Assembly (NCBI GenBank): GCA_964626065.1
Contig: CAZVDE010000003.1
Location: forward strand, 1-64,000
From: UBA3910 sp964626065
GTDB taxonomy: Bacteria; Bacillota; Limnochordia; Darwinibacteriales; Darwinibacteriaceae
Reading direction: 5' to 3'
DNA length: 64,000 nucleotides
Shown here: positions 32,164 through 39,480 of the stretch, one piece after another
Position numbering within the stretch: the stretch's first letter is position 1
How the letters are laid out: each line of letters starts with the position of its first letter
Made by a program: the position numbers and the translations under genes
Notes under the pieces: model-generated
What the model was told of the DNA's origin: nothing
Databases searched by the model: none
Seen by the model: only the letters and a program-made list of their open reading frames with translations

Positions 32164-32730
32164 TTAATTCCATTCAAACTCGTTAACTGCCCTCAGCCAA
32201 TACTGAGGAACGTCACCGCTGTACTGATCCGCATCCAAAAGGATTGTCAGATAAACGATATGTTCACCCCGTTGGAAAAACACAGAGCGGAACATGACCT
32301 CTTTCTTATGGGCACCAGTCGCCTTAAAGGCATAGAAATGGGCTTTCACATTCTTTGACGTTGTAATCTCTTTATTATCCGTAACAACAATGTTTTTTAA
32401 AAGCGGTTTATAAAGGGCGTCCAGGCTGGCCTTGACCGCTTGAATGTCTTTGCCCGGCTGATGGACAACCTCCATGGTGGCAAGGCCTTCAGCAAAAACA
32501 ATCTCCAAAATCTCCGCACCGAAAACGGAGCGGGAAACATAAATCTTTGTTTCCGCGGCTGTTTTCGGATTGTCCGGGGTGGACGGGACGACAACACTAA
32601 ACGCGGGTTTGCCCACCACATACCACCAATAATCCGGATGATCGTGTTTATAGAAGGTTCCTGCCTGAACCACCTGACCGCTAACTACCAACAGTAAAAT
32701 AACCGCTGCAAGAATATGTGCTTTGCGCAC
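32164..32730 (-). CDS. Secreted protein of unknown function
   Basis: 188 residues. A clear signal peptide (RKAHILAAVILLLVVSGQVVQA) probably ends with cleavage after VQA. There is no lipobox cysteine, so it is likely released or loosely wall-bound. The mature part has alternating strands (FSVVVPS, TKIYVSRSVFGAEILEIVFAEG, KEVMFRSVFFQRGEHIVYL) and looks like a small alpha/beta domain, but no motif was recognised. The GTG start follows GGAAGGGG. No promoter is evident between it and the yajC terminator, so it may rely on read-through. Confidence 0.75.
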   Translation of the reverse strand: MRKAHILAAVILLLVVSGQVVQAGTFYKHDHPDYWWYVVGKPAFSVVVPSTPDNPKTAAETKIYVSRSVFGAEILEIVFAEGLATMEVVHQPGKDIQAVKASLDALYKPLLKNIVVTDNKEITTSKNVKAHFYAFKATGAHKKEVMFRSVFFQRGEHIVYLTILLDADQYSGDVPQYWLRAVNEFEWN

Positions 32731-32762
32731 GGCAATCCCCTTCCTTGAACTTGACTTAGAAG

Positions 32763-32786
32763 AAAACCACCTTAAGGTGGTTTACG
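32763..32786 (-). terminator. Palindromic terminator after yajC
   Basis: A perfect 20-base palindrome (AAACCACCTTAAGGTGGTTT), 35 bases beyond the yajC stop, followed on the minus strand by TTCTTCT. The stem is strong but nearly loopless and the T-run is weak, so termination may be partial. Confidence 0.5.
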
Positions 32787-32816
32787 GCACTTCCTAGCTG
32801 CGGGGCGGCTGTAATC

Positions 32817-33104
32817 CTAGCTCGCCACGTGTCCAATTCCACTGCGAGAAAGCTTGATTTCCACATTGTTCGCCACTTTTAAAACGACAAAATCTTCTTT
32901 GAGGCTGACGAGCTCCCCATGGATACCGCCTATCGTCACGATTTTGTCTCCCTTTTTTAGGGCGTCAAGCATTGCCCTTCTTTCCTTCTGCTGTTTTTGC
33001 TGGGGGCGCCAGATCATAAAATAAAAAAGCAAACCCACAACGAGAAAGGGCATTATTAGACCAATCAGCCCCTGTGCACCTGAAACTTCACCCTGTAAAA
33101 ACAT
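32817..33104 (-). CDS. yajC: Preprotein translocase subunit YajC
   Basis: A 95-residue small Sec accessory protein. One TM helix (LIGLIMPFLVVGLLFYFMIW) is followed by the family hallmark RPQQKQQKERRAMLDALKKGDKIVTIGGIHG and a short beta-rich cytoplasmic domain. It associates with SecDF. GAGGAGGTCAAAATT precedes the ATG. It follows tgt, the usual queA-tgt-yajC order, but secD/secF are separated from it by four other genes. Confidence 0.95.
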   Translation of the reverse strand: MFLQGEVSGAQGLIGLIMPFLVVGLLFYFMIWRPQQKQQKERRAMLDALKKGDKIVTIGGIHGELVSLKEDFVVLKVANNVEIKLSRSGIGHVAS

Positions 33105-33166
33105 AATTTTGACCTCCTCGATCCAAACTTACTTTACTTTCTTTCTACCTACTGCAGCGAGATCCT

Positions 33167-34282
33167 CTATTTTTCTCCCGCAAACCTGGCTAAAAACCCC
33201 CTACTAAATTCTGTCAGCGTATCTGCGGCAATCGCCGCCCGGATATTTTTCATTAAACGCATTAAAAAAGCTATATTATGGATAGTTGTCAGGCGAATTC
33301 CCAAAACTTCGTTCGTTTTTAAAAGATGGCGTATGTAAGCACGAGAGAATTTACGGCAGGCATAGCAGGCACATCCTTCCTCAATGGGTTCATAGTCTCT
33401 GGAAAAAGGCTGATTGCGAATGGCCATATTCCCCTGCTCCGTGAGGACCATTCCATGCCGCGCCAGCCGAGTCGGCCAAACACAGTCAAACATATCTACC
33501 CCCCTGAGCACCCCTTCCACCAAACAATCGGGTGAACCCACACCCATTAAATAACGGGGTTTATGGGCAGGCATTACCGGGACCAGATCATCTAGTATTT
33601 CATACATAAGTCCCTTGGGTTCACCCACACTCAAACCGCCTATACCGTAACCGGGGAAATCCAATTCAATCAGCTCCAGGGCGCTTTCCCGCCGCAAGTC
33701 GGTGTACATACCGCCCTGCACAATGCCGAATAAGGCCTGATCCTCACGATCATGCGCATCCCGGCAGCGTTTTGCCCAACGGGTCGTTAAGTCCTTAGAA
33801 TCTTGCACATACCCCCGATCAGCCGGATACGGGGCACACTCGTCAAAAGCCATGGCAATATCGGCCCCCAGAGCCATTTGAATTTGCATTGATTTTTCGG
33901 GACTGATAAAATGCTCGGAGCCATCTAAGTGAGAACGAAATTTCACACCCTGCTCAGAAATGGTCCGCAGATCACCGAGGCTGAACACCTGAAACCCACC
34001 GCTGTCCGTTAAAACGGGCCGGCCCCAACCCATAAAAGAATGAAGGCCCCCCGCCTCTTGCACAATGTCAGGGCCGGGTCGTAAATAGAGATGGTATGTA
34101 TTGCTGAGAATGATTTCTACGCCCAGTTCTTCCAGCTCATTAGGGGACATTGTTTTCACGGTGGCTTGGGTACCCACCGGCATAAACACGGGGGTTTCCA
34201 CAAGACCATGCTTTGTCTCCAGCCTGCCAAGGCGAGCTTTGGATTCTTTAGATTCTTTCAACACCGAGAATTGTAAAGGCAC
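33167..34282 (-). CDS. tgt: Queuine/preQ1 tRNA-guanine ribosyltransferase
   Basis: A 371-residue TIM-barrel enzyme that swaps G34 of GUN tRNAs for preQ1. The nucleophile/general-acid region is VLTDSGGFQVFSLG; also visible are IGGLSVGEPKGLMY, RYLMGVGSPDCLVEGVLRG and the zinc site GCACYACRKFSRAYIRHL with a later His. GTG start with AAAGGGGTAAAG. It follows queA by 12 bases, so both downstream queuosine steps are co-expressed. queC/D/E/F are not in the window. Confidence 0.97.
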   Translation of the reverse strand: MPLQFSVLKESKESKARLGRLETKHGLVETPVFMPVGTQATVKTMSPNELEELGVEIILSNTYHLYLRPGPDIVQEAGGLHSFMGWGRPVLTDSGGFQVFSLGDLRTISEQGVKFRSHLDGSEHFISPEKSMQIQMALGADIAMAFDECAPYPADRGYVQDSKDLTTRWAKRCRDAHDREDQALFGIVQGGMYTDLRRESALELIELDFPGYGIGGLSVGEPKGLMYEILDDLVPVMPAHKPRYLMGVGSPDCLVEGVLRGVDMFDCVWPTRLARHGMVLTEQGNMAIRNQPFSRDYEPIEEGCACYACRKFSRAYIRHLLKTNEVLGIRLTTIHNIAFLMRLMKNIRAAIAADTLTEFSRGFLARFAGEK

Positions 34283-34294
34283 ACTTTACCCCTT

Positions 34295-35317
34295 TCACAG
34301 CAGTAGCATCGCGTCGCCGAAACTGAAAAACCGATAGCGTTCCGCAATAGCGTGTCTGTAGGCCGCGGATATCAACTCGCTGCCCGCGAATGCGGAAACC
34401 AGCATCAAAAGGCTTGATTTGGGCAAATGGAAGTTTGTCAGCAGAGCGTCCACCGTCTTGAACTCAAATCCCGGGTAAATAAAAATCTCGGTCCAGCCGC
34501 TGCCCGCATGAACCAAGCCATCATTATCAGCAACGCTTTCCAAAACCCTCACACTGGTCGTTCCCACCGCAATTACCCTCCCACCGGCCCGTTTGCGGCC
34601 ATTGATTGCCCGGGCAGCCTCCGGGCTGAGCCGGTAGTACTCTTCATGCATGATGTGGTCTTCTACCCTTTCTACGCGCACAGGGCGAAATGTAGCCAGC
34701 CCCACATGGAGTGTCAAAAACTCGACTGCCGTACCCGCTGCGGTAATTTCATTCAGCATTGCCCCGGTAAAGTGCAAGCCCGCGGTAGGGGCGGCCGCAG
34801 AACCGGAATATTTGGCGTACACCGTTTGATAGCGTTCCGGATCAGAGATCTGTTCATGAATATAAGGAGGTAGGGGGGTTTCGCCCACCCGGTACAGGAT
34901 TGCTGCAAAGTCTTCCCCGGAGTTGAACTGCACCAAGCGGCCTCCGCTGGCAGTCGTTCCCAGAACTTGACAGGATAAGTCGGGCGAAAACTCAATTTCC
35001 GCCCCCTTCCTAGCCCTTTTCCCGGGCTTAACTAATACCTCCCAGCAGTTATCTTCGTAGGGCCGCAGCAGCAGAATCTCAACCTCGCCGCCACTGCGGC
35101 GGTTGATGCCATGCAAGCGCGCCGGGAGCACCCGCGTATCATTGAGCACTAAAACATCCTCCGGGCGCAGAAAACTTAACACATCCCGAAAATTCCCGTC
35201 CTGCAGTTTTCCTTGTTGCCTATCCACTACGAGCAGGCGCGACTGGTCGCGCTGATCAAGAGGTGTCTGGGCAATCAGTTCTTGGGGCAGCACAAAATCA
35301 AATTGATCTACTCTCAT
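34295..35317 (-). CDS. queA: S-adenosylmethionine:tRNA ribosyltransferase-isomerase
   Basis: A 340-residue enzyme that transfers the ribosyl part of SAM to preQ1-tRNA to form epoxyqueuosine. Conserved segments: MRVDQFDFVLPQELIAQTPL at the start, LVLNDTRVLPARL, SAAAPTAGLHFT, LTLHVGLATFRPV and LTNFHLPKSSLLMLVSAFAG. It overlaps the end of rsgI by 4 bases (ATGA), an unusual coupling of a queuosine gene to an anti-sigma gene. Confidence 0.97.
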   Translation of the reverse strand: MRVDQFDFVLPQELIAQTPLDQRDQSRLLVVDRQQGKLQDGNFRDVLSFLRPEDVLVLNDTRVLPARLHGINRRSGGEVEILLLRPYEDNCWEVLVKPGKRARKGAEIEFSPDLSCQVLGTTASGGRLVQFNSGEDFAAILYRVGETPLPPYIHEQISDPERYQTVYAKYSGSAAAPTAGLHFTGAMLNEITAAGTAVEFLTLHVGLATFRPVRVERVEDHIMHEEYYRLSPEAARAINGRKRAGGRVIAVGTTSVRVLESVADNDGLVHAGSGWTEIFIYPGFEFKTVDALLTNFHLPKSSLLMLVSAFAGSELISAAYRHAIAERYRFFSFGDAMLLL

Positions 35318-36213
35318 TGTTTAACTCGAAAATCTCCTTTGAGTTCCGCTACAATGGGAAAACTAGTTACGCTTTGCCCGGTCCACCGGGCAGGTGTCAA
35401 GGCCGGGGGCGATGAACTGGCCGCCGCGGTACGCTGCACACGGGCTGAGGGCATTTTTTCATCTGCGGCCGGATCGTTCACTGTCAACCTGACAGCAGTG
35501 CGCTGGGGGATGGCGAACAAGGCCGGCAGATGAATCGCCAAATATCTGCTGGGGGTAATCCCCGCCAGCTTAGCCTCAGTCAAAAGCGGTGAAGGTACTT
35601 CCCACATGCGCAGCTCTGCCAGCTGAATCGTGCCGAATACTTCTTCAGCCATTTTCTGCAGCTCGCGATAAGTGCCGCTGTCTCCTTTTTTCAGCTCCCT
35701 TGCCCTTTTTATGTCCCGTTGGCTCGCCGCGTTATAATTTAGGCCGGCCATTGTGACTAAAATTTGTTTTTGGCCGCTGCCAAGATAACCGTCTTTTTGC
35801 AGCCGGACCGCTAATTTCCGTAGGGCCGAGCGCAAATCATCGCCCACAACAGCCAATTTAGCGGCTACTTGACGCCCATCGCGGTTCAAGCCTTCTACGG
35901 CTAAAACACGGTTTTCAGCGCTGATTTGCAGTTCGAAACTGGGGTTTACATCCACCGTCATGACATAGGCAGCAGCACCCCCGGGCACCAGCCTGCCCGT
36001 TAACACCGGCCAGGTGCCTATCAGGGCTAAGAAAAGCGTTGCTACAAGCCCCGCCTGCAGGACGTTAAAGCGCGTTTTTCTAGGCGTGTATCGGATTTCT
36101 TGGCCCACATGCACGTGTTTTTTAAGCGGAATCCTAATGAATTCGCCTTCAGAAGTCATAATAATGACTTTATTCTTGGGGGCAATTTCCACAACAACCC
36201 CTTTACGTTTCAT
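35314..36213 (-). CDS. rsgI: Anti-sigma-I factor RsgI-like membrane protein
   Basis: 299 residues. An N-terminal RsgI_N domain (MKRKGVVVEIAPKNKVIIMTS) binds SigI in the cytoplasm. One TM helix (LQAGLVATLFLALIGTWPVL) is followed by the conserved external DVNPSFELQISAENRVL block and a basic, Pro/Ser-rich tail. No carbohydrate-binding or PA14 sensor domain is attached, unlike the cellulosome-linked RsgIs of Clostridium thermocellum; it is closer to the Bacillus type. It follows sigI by 14 bases, the standard sigma/anti-sigma pair. The GGAGGCAACC SD is good. Confidence 0.93.
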   Translation of the reverse strand: MKRKGVVVEIAPKNKVIIMTSEGEFIRIPLKKHVHVGQEIRYTPRKTRFNVLQAGLVATLFLALIGTWPVLTGRLVPGGAAAYVMTVDVNPSFELQISAENRVLAVEGLNRDGRQVAAKLAVVGDDLRSALRKLAVRLQKDGYLGSGQKQILVTMAGLNYNAASQRDIKRARELKKGDSGTYRELQKMAEEVFGTIQLAELRMWEVPSPLLTEAKLAGITPSRYLAIHLPALFAIPQRTAVRLTVNDPAADEKMPSARVQRTAAASSSPPALTPARWTGQSVTSFPIVAELKGDFRVKQ

Positions 36214-36227
36214 AGTGGTTGCCTCCT

Positions 36228-36974
36228 TTACACCGGCCGATCAAGGTATTCCTGCAAATGGCAGAACTCCCCAATCAGGACTAAAGCTAGAGTAATTATG
36301 TATTTTCTCTGCCGCTCCAGAGTCTTACGGCTAACCTTGACCCGGTTTTCCAGTTCTTTTAAGGGCAGCGATTTCTTTTTAGTCAGATATGCTAGCAGTT
36401 CCGGATCTTTCACTAATATCTTTGCCACAGCCAAAGCGCGGTCCCTAGCGTCCTGGTGTTTGGGTGATATTTTGACCAGTTCTGAGAATCTGATGCCGTA
36501 GTGGCTTAAGAGCTGGTCAAGGCGGAAAATCTCCTCCCGCCGTTCTTCCGTTTCCTCTTGGATCTGCATTACGGCATGGGCCTCTTTAGATTCTATTTTC
36601 TGAATTACGCCCTCTTCGTAGTCATCATTTTCAAAACTGGAGAGGGGGATTTCATCGGCCCTGCGCGCTTGCCGCCTGAAAAAATCAACCATCCTACGCT
36701 TAATTACGATTTCAGCGAAACTGAGGAAAGAAGCACCCCCATCACTGCTGTAAGCATCTATGGCTTCATTGAAAGCAATCATGGCGATGCTTGCCTCGTC
36801 ATCCCTGCCCAATACCAGATATTTGCGGCACGATCCGGACGCAACCCGCAGAAAAAACGGACGGTAGTCCGACAATATACGTTCCCGTGCCCCCGCATCT
36901 CCCGCTTGGGCCGCGGCAACCAACTCCGGCAGTTGAATCTGCTGTTCAGCCTGATAAGCTGCATGTGTTGTCAT
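36228..36974 (-). CDS. sigI: RNA polymerase sigma factor SigI
   Basis: A 248-residue sigma factor of the SigI group. The region 2 equivalent is AFNEAIDAYSSDGGASFLSFAEIVIKRRMVDFFRRQ in consecutive blocks. The C-terminal SigI-specific region includes LKELENRVKVSRKTLERQRKYIITLALVL, a helix-turn-helix. In Bacillus SigI responds to heat and envelope stress; in C. thermocellum SigIs sense polysaccharides. It is paired with rsgI downstream. AGGGGAGGTTGAGCG precedes the ATG. A weak SigI-like promoter upstream suggests autoregulation. Confidence 0.94.
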   Translation of the reverse strand: MTTHAAYQAEQQIQLPELVAAAQAGDAGARERILSDYRPFFLRVASGSCRKYLVLGRDDEASIAMIAFNEAIDAYSSDGGASFLSFAEIVIKRRMVDFFRRQARRADEIPLSSFENDDYEEGVIQKIESKEAHAVMQIQEETEERREEIFRLDQLLSHYGIRFSELVKISPKHQDARDRALAVAKILVKDPELLAYLTKKKSLPLKELENRVKVSRKTLERQRKYIITLALVLIGEFCHLQEYLDRPV

Positions 36975-36996
36975 CGCTCAACCTCCCCTGACAAGT

Positions 36997-37025
36997 TTCG
37001 ACCTCCATCTCACAGAGCTGAGGGT
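36997..37025 (-). promoter_or_regulatory. Possible SigI autoregulatory promoter
   Basis: On the minus strand ACCCTC (37020-37025), 19 bases, then CGAA (36997-37000), resembling the reported SigI elements (ACCCC-type -35 and CGAA -10). It lies between the era stop and sigI. The match is partial. Confidence 0.35.
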
Positions 37026-37915
37026 TACTCATACCCAAACTCACGCAAGGCGCCGGACTTATTCCTCCAATCCCTTTTAACCTTGACCCACAAATCAAGA
37101 TATACTTGGGTGCCTAACAGCCTCTCAATTTGTTCGCGAGCCCCAATGCCCACTTCCTTTAAAAGCCGCCCGCCCCGGCCGATCACAATCCCTTTTTGCG
37201 ATTCCCGCTCCACATAAATGGTGGCCCTGATGCGGATCAGATTCCGTGCCGCATCTTCCACGATCTGATCCACGTCCACCGCGATGGAATGGGGGATTTC
37301 TTCTTCGGTGCGGGCCAGCAGTTCTTCTCGGATAAATTCCGCAACCAGAAACCTTTCGGGCTGATCTGTCACCCAGTCCTCCGGATAATACTGCGGGCCT
37401 TCCTCCAACCTGGCTATAATCGCATCCTCCAGCTGCTGAAGATTGGTGCCCTCCAGGGCTGAAACGGGTATAATGGCGGCAAATTCCCGTTTATCCGCAA
37501 CTTCCCGCAAAAACTTTTCATGTTCGCCATCGGCAACCCGGTCTATTTTGTTGACCGCCAAAATGACCGGCTGCTGTACCGAGCCGAGCTCTCTTAAGAT
37601 ATGCTCATCGGCTGCGGCCCAGCGGCCCATTTCCACTAACCACACAACTACGTCTATATCCTCCAGGGCCCGAAAGGCACTTCGCACCATATATTCACCC
37701 AGTTTATGCAGGGGTTTATGCAGGCCCGGCGTATCCAAAAAAACAATCTGGGCATCAGGCCGCGTCAAGACGCACTGGACTGTGTTGCGCGTAGTTTGTG
37801 GTTTATCCGATACAATGGCAACTTTGAAACCCAACAGAGCGTTTAAGAGCGTCGATTTACCCACATTAGGCCGCCCTACCACCGCGGCAAATCCCGATTT
37901 GAAGCTGTCCTGCAT
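37025..37915 (-). CDS. era: GTPase Era
   Basis: A 296-residue GTPase that checks 16S rRNA 3'-end maturation and 30S assembly. G1 is GRPNVGKSTLLNALLG, G2 SDKPQTTRN, G3 LDTPGLHKP and G4 NKIDRV. The C-terminal KH domain contains GIVIGRGGRLLKEVG. ATG 37915 follows AAAGGTGAAGAGT and lies 5 bases after cdd; an in-frame extension to 38071 overlaps cdd and is not believed. Last gene of the yqfC-to-era block. Confidence 0.97.
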   Translation of the reverse strand: MQDSFKSGFAAVVGRPNVGKSTLLNALLGFKVAIVSDKPQTTRNTVQCVLTRPDAQIVFLDTPGLHKPLHKLGEYMVRSAFRALEDIDVVVWLVEMGRWAAADEHILRELGSVQQPVILAVNKIDRVADGEHEKFLREVADKREFAAIIPVSALEGTNLQQLEDAIIARLEEGPQYYPEDWVTDQPERFLVAEFIREELLARTEEEIPHSIAVDVDQIVEDAARNLIRIRATIYVERESQKGIVIGRGGRLLKEVGIGAREQIERLLGTQVYLDLWVKVKRDWRNKSGALREFGYE

Positions 37916-37920
37916 ACTCT

Positions 37921-38325
37921 TCACCTTTCTTGTTCCAGATCCCGGCTTGTAAAAGCCCCGGGCAGCAATTCGGCCACGGTCGTTTTTTTCACCGCCCCCT
38001 GCAGATTTCCCAAATAAACGGGCATTTCCGGTTGGCAAAATTCCACCATCACTTGGCGGCACACCCCACAAGGAGTGACCGGCCTTGCACTGTCCGCCAC
38101 AACGGCCAGTGCGGCAAATTCTAAAACTCCTTCTGACACCGCCTTAAAAATGGCGGTGCGTTCCGCACAGTTAGTCGGGCTGTAAGCCGCATTTTCTATG
38201 TTACAGCCTAAAAAGACCCGACCATCCCGGGCCAGTAAGGCCGCGCCCACTTTAAAGTTGGAGTATGGCGTATAAGCGCGCCGGCGCGCCTGCACAGCAA
38301 GCTCCATTAATTCGGACCCTTTCAT
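37921..38325 (-). CDS. cdd: Cytidine deaminase
   Basis: 134 residues, homotetrameric zinc enzyme of pyrimidine salvage (cytidine to uridine). The active site NCAERTAIFKA carries the Cys ligand and catalytic Glu, and PCGVCRQ the other two Cys ligands. AYTPYSNFKVGAALL at the N-terminus is the usual substrate loop. It lies between the DgkA-PAP2 gene and era, as in Bacillus dgkA-cdd-era. Confidence 0.96.
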   Translation of the reverse strand: MKGSELMELAVQARRRAYTPYSNFKVGAALLARDGRVFLGCNIENAAYSPTNCAERTAIFKAVSEGVLEFAALAVVADSARPVTPCGVCRQVMVEFCQPEMPVYLGNLQGAVKKTTVAELLPGAFTSRDLEQER

Positions 38326-38340
38326 GTTCAGCGCCTCCCA

Positions 38341-39033
38341 TCAAGCTTTCAGGCGAAAAAATATAAGGGTAACCACAATACCCACCAACGCACCAGTCAC
38401 AACCTCCGGCCAGCTATGTATTTCCCCCTCTATTCTGCTTTGCGCCACCAATGCGGCCAGGGCAAACCCGGCGATGACCGGTAAGCCCGAGCCCGTCTGC
38501 CAAATGGCGGTGGCTAAGACAAAAGCGAGGGCGGTATGGCCCGAAGGCATACCCCCGCGCAGCAGCGGTTCATGGCCCAGGCCCGCCTTCCAACCGATGA
38601 TAATCAAGACAACGGTGACCAAGGCCAGTACAATTAAATACTGCAGGGGAATTGCCTGCCGAAAAACAACTGAATCGAAATTTAACAAATGATCTATAAA
38701 GACTAGGTACCCAACTGCCGCCGCGGTCATGGCCGCAATTAATACTGCCCCGGCCGCTATGTTTTTAATCACCCCGGCCAGTGGGTGGAAATCGGGTGTG
38801 ATTAGATTCACCACTTCTTCTATGGCAGTATTGATTAGCTCAGCCATTAAAACGATACCGATCGTCAAAACTAGCGCCAGCGTTTCCAGGCGCGACACCC
38901 CAAGTACGGTGGCGAAAATCACAACCAAAAGGCCAAGGACGATATGAACGCGCATATTCCGCTCCTGGCGGGCCACGTGCATAATGCCCTGGACCGCATC
39001 GCTAAAACTAAAAAAGATGGGCCGTTTTTGCAT
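38341..39033 (-). CDS. Fusion: DgkA-type lipid kinase + PAP2 phosphatase
   Basis: 230 residues, two membrane enzymes in one chain. Residues 1 to about 115 are a DgkA/undecaprenol-kinase domain (ARQERNMRVH; active-site AELINTAIEEVVNLI with Glu65, Asn68, Glu72; the usual final Asp is Asn77). Residues about 120-230 are a PAP2 acid phosphatase domain: GMPSGHTALAF (His166) and SRIEGEIHSWPE (His206, Glu210). The first motif is reduced to KAGLGHEPLLRG. Bacillus has only the kinase at this locus. The kinase phosphorylates undecaprenol (or diacylglycerol) and the PAP2 part could remove phosphate or pyrophosphate from the same class of lipid, so carrier-lipid recycling is likely. GGGGAG precedes the ATG. 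Confidence 0.92.
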   Translation of the reverse strand: MQKRPIFFSFSDAVQGIMHVARQERNMRVHIVLGLLVVIFATVLGVSRLETLALVLTIGIVLMAELINTAIEEVVNLITPDFHPLAGVIKNIAAGAVLIAAMTAAAVGYLVFIDHLLNFDSVVFRQAIPLQYLIVLALVTVVLIIIGWKAGLGHEPLLRGGMPSGHTALAFVLATAIWQTGSGLPVIAGFALAALVAQSRIEGEIHSWPEVVTGALVGIVVTLIFFRLKA

Positions 39034-39036
39034 TCC

Positions 39037-39480
39037 TTATCTCCCCAAATCAAGGGCGGCCAATACCTGCTCCTCCTTGGCGCGCATGATGCTCTGGCCT
39101 TCTTCCGTTTCGTGATCATAGCCAAGCAGATGGAGCAACCCATGAACAGCTAAGTATACTACTTCGCGTTCCAGCCTGTGCCCGTATTCGCCAGCCTGTT
39201 CGTCTGCCCGTTCCAGCGAGATTACAATGTCACCCAAAATTTGCGGCAGCCCCGGGGGAAGTTCATCTTGCGGAAAGGAGAGGACATCAGTGGGTTCATT
39301 CAAACCCCGATACTGTTTATTTAAGGCCCGTATCGCCCGATCATCAACAAACGACACGCTCACTTCGGGCTCGTCCCGCAGATTTTCCAGGCGAGCCGCG
39401 GTTTGAAACGCTTTTTCAATCAATTTTGTAAACTGCCCTATTTGCTCACTGCGCAGCTCGCTATTTATCAATATTCGCAT
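39037..39480 (-). CDS. ybeY: Endoribonuclease YbeY (rRNA maturation factor)
   Basis: 147 residues. The zinc site is HGLLHLLGYDHETEEGQ (H-x3-H-x5-H) and the family core is LNKQYRGLNEPTDVLSFP. It acts in 16S rRNA 3'-end processing and 70S quality control. ATG 39480 (MRILINSELRSEQ) lies 10 bases after AAGGGAAG and inside the end of pgpH (20-base overlap). Open frame further upstream is overlap with pgpH. It is placed between pgpH and the lipid kinase gene, as usual. Confidence 0.95.
   Translation of the reverse strand: MRILINSELRSEQIGQFTKLIEKAFQTAARLENLRDEPEVSVSFVDDRAIRALNKQYRGLNEPTDVLSFPQDELPPGLPQILGDIVISLERADEQAGEYGHRLEREVVYLAVHGLLHLLGYDHETEEGQSIMRAKEEQVLAALDLGR

Noticed and set aside
37916..38071. 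N-terminal extension of Era
   Set aside because: It lies entirely over cdd and lacks an SD; Era proteins normally begin just before the G1 motif.
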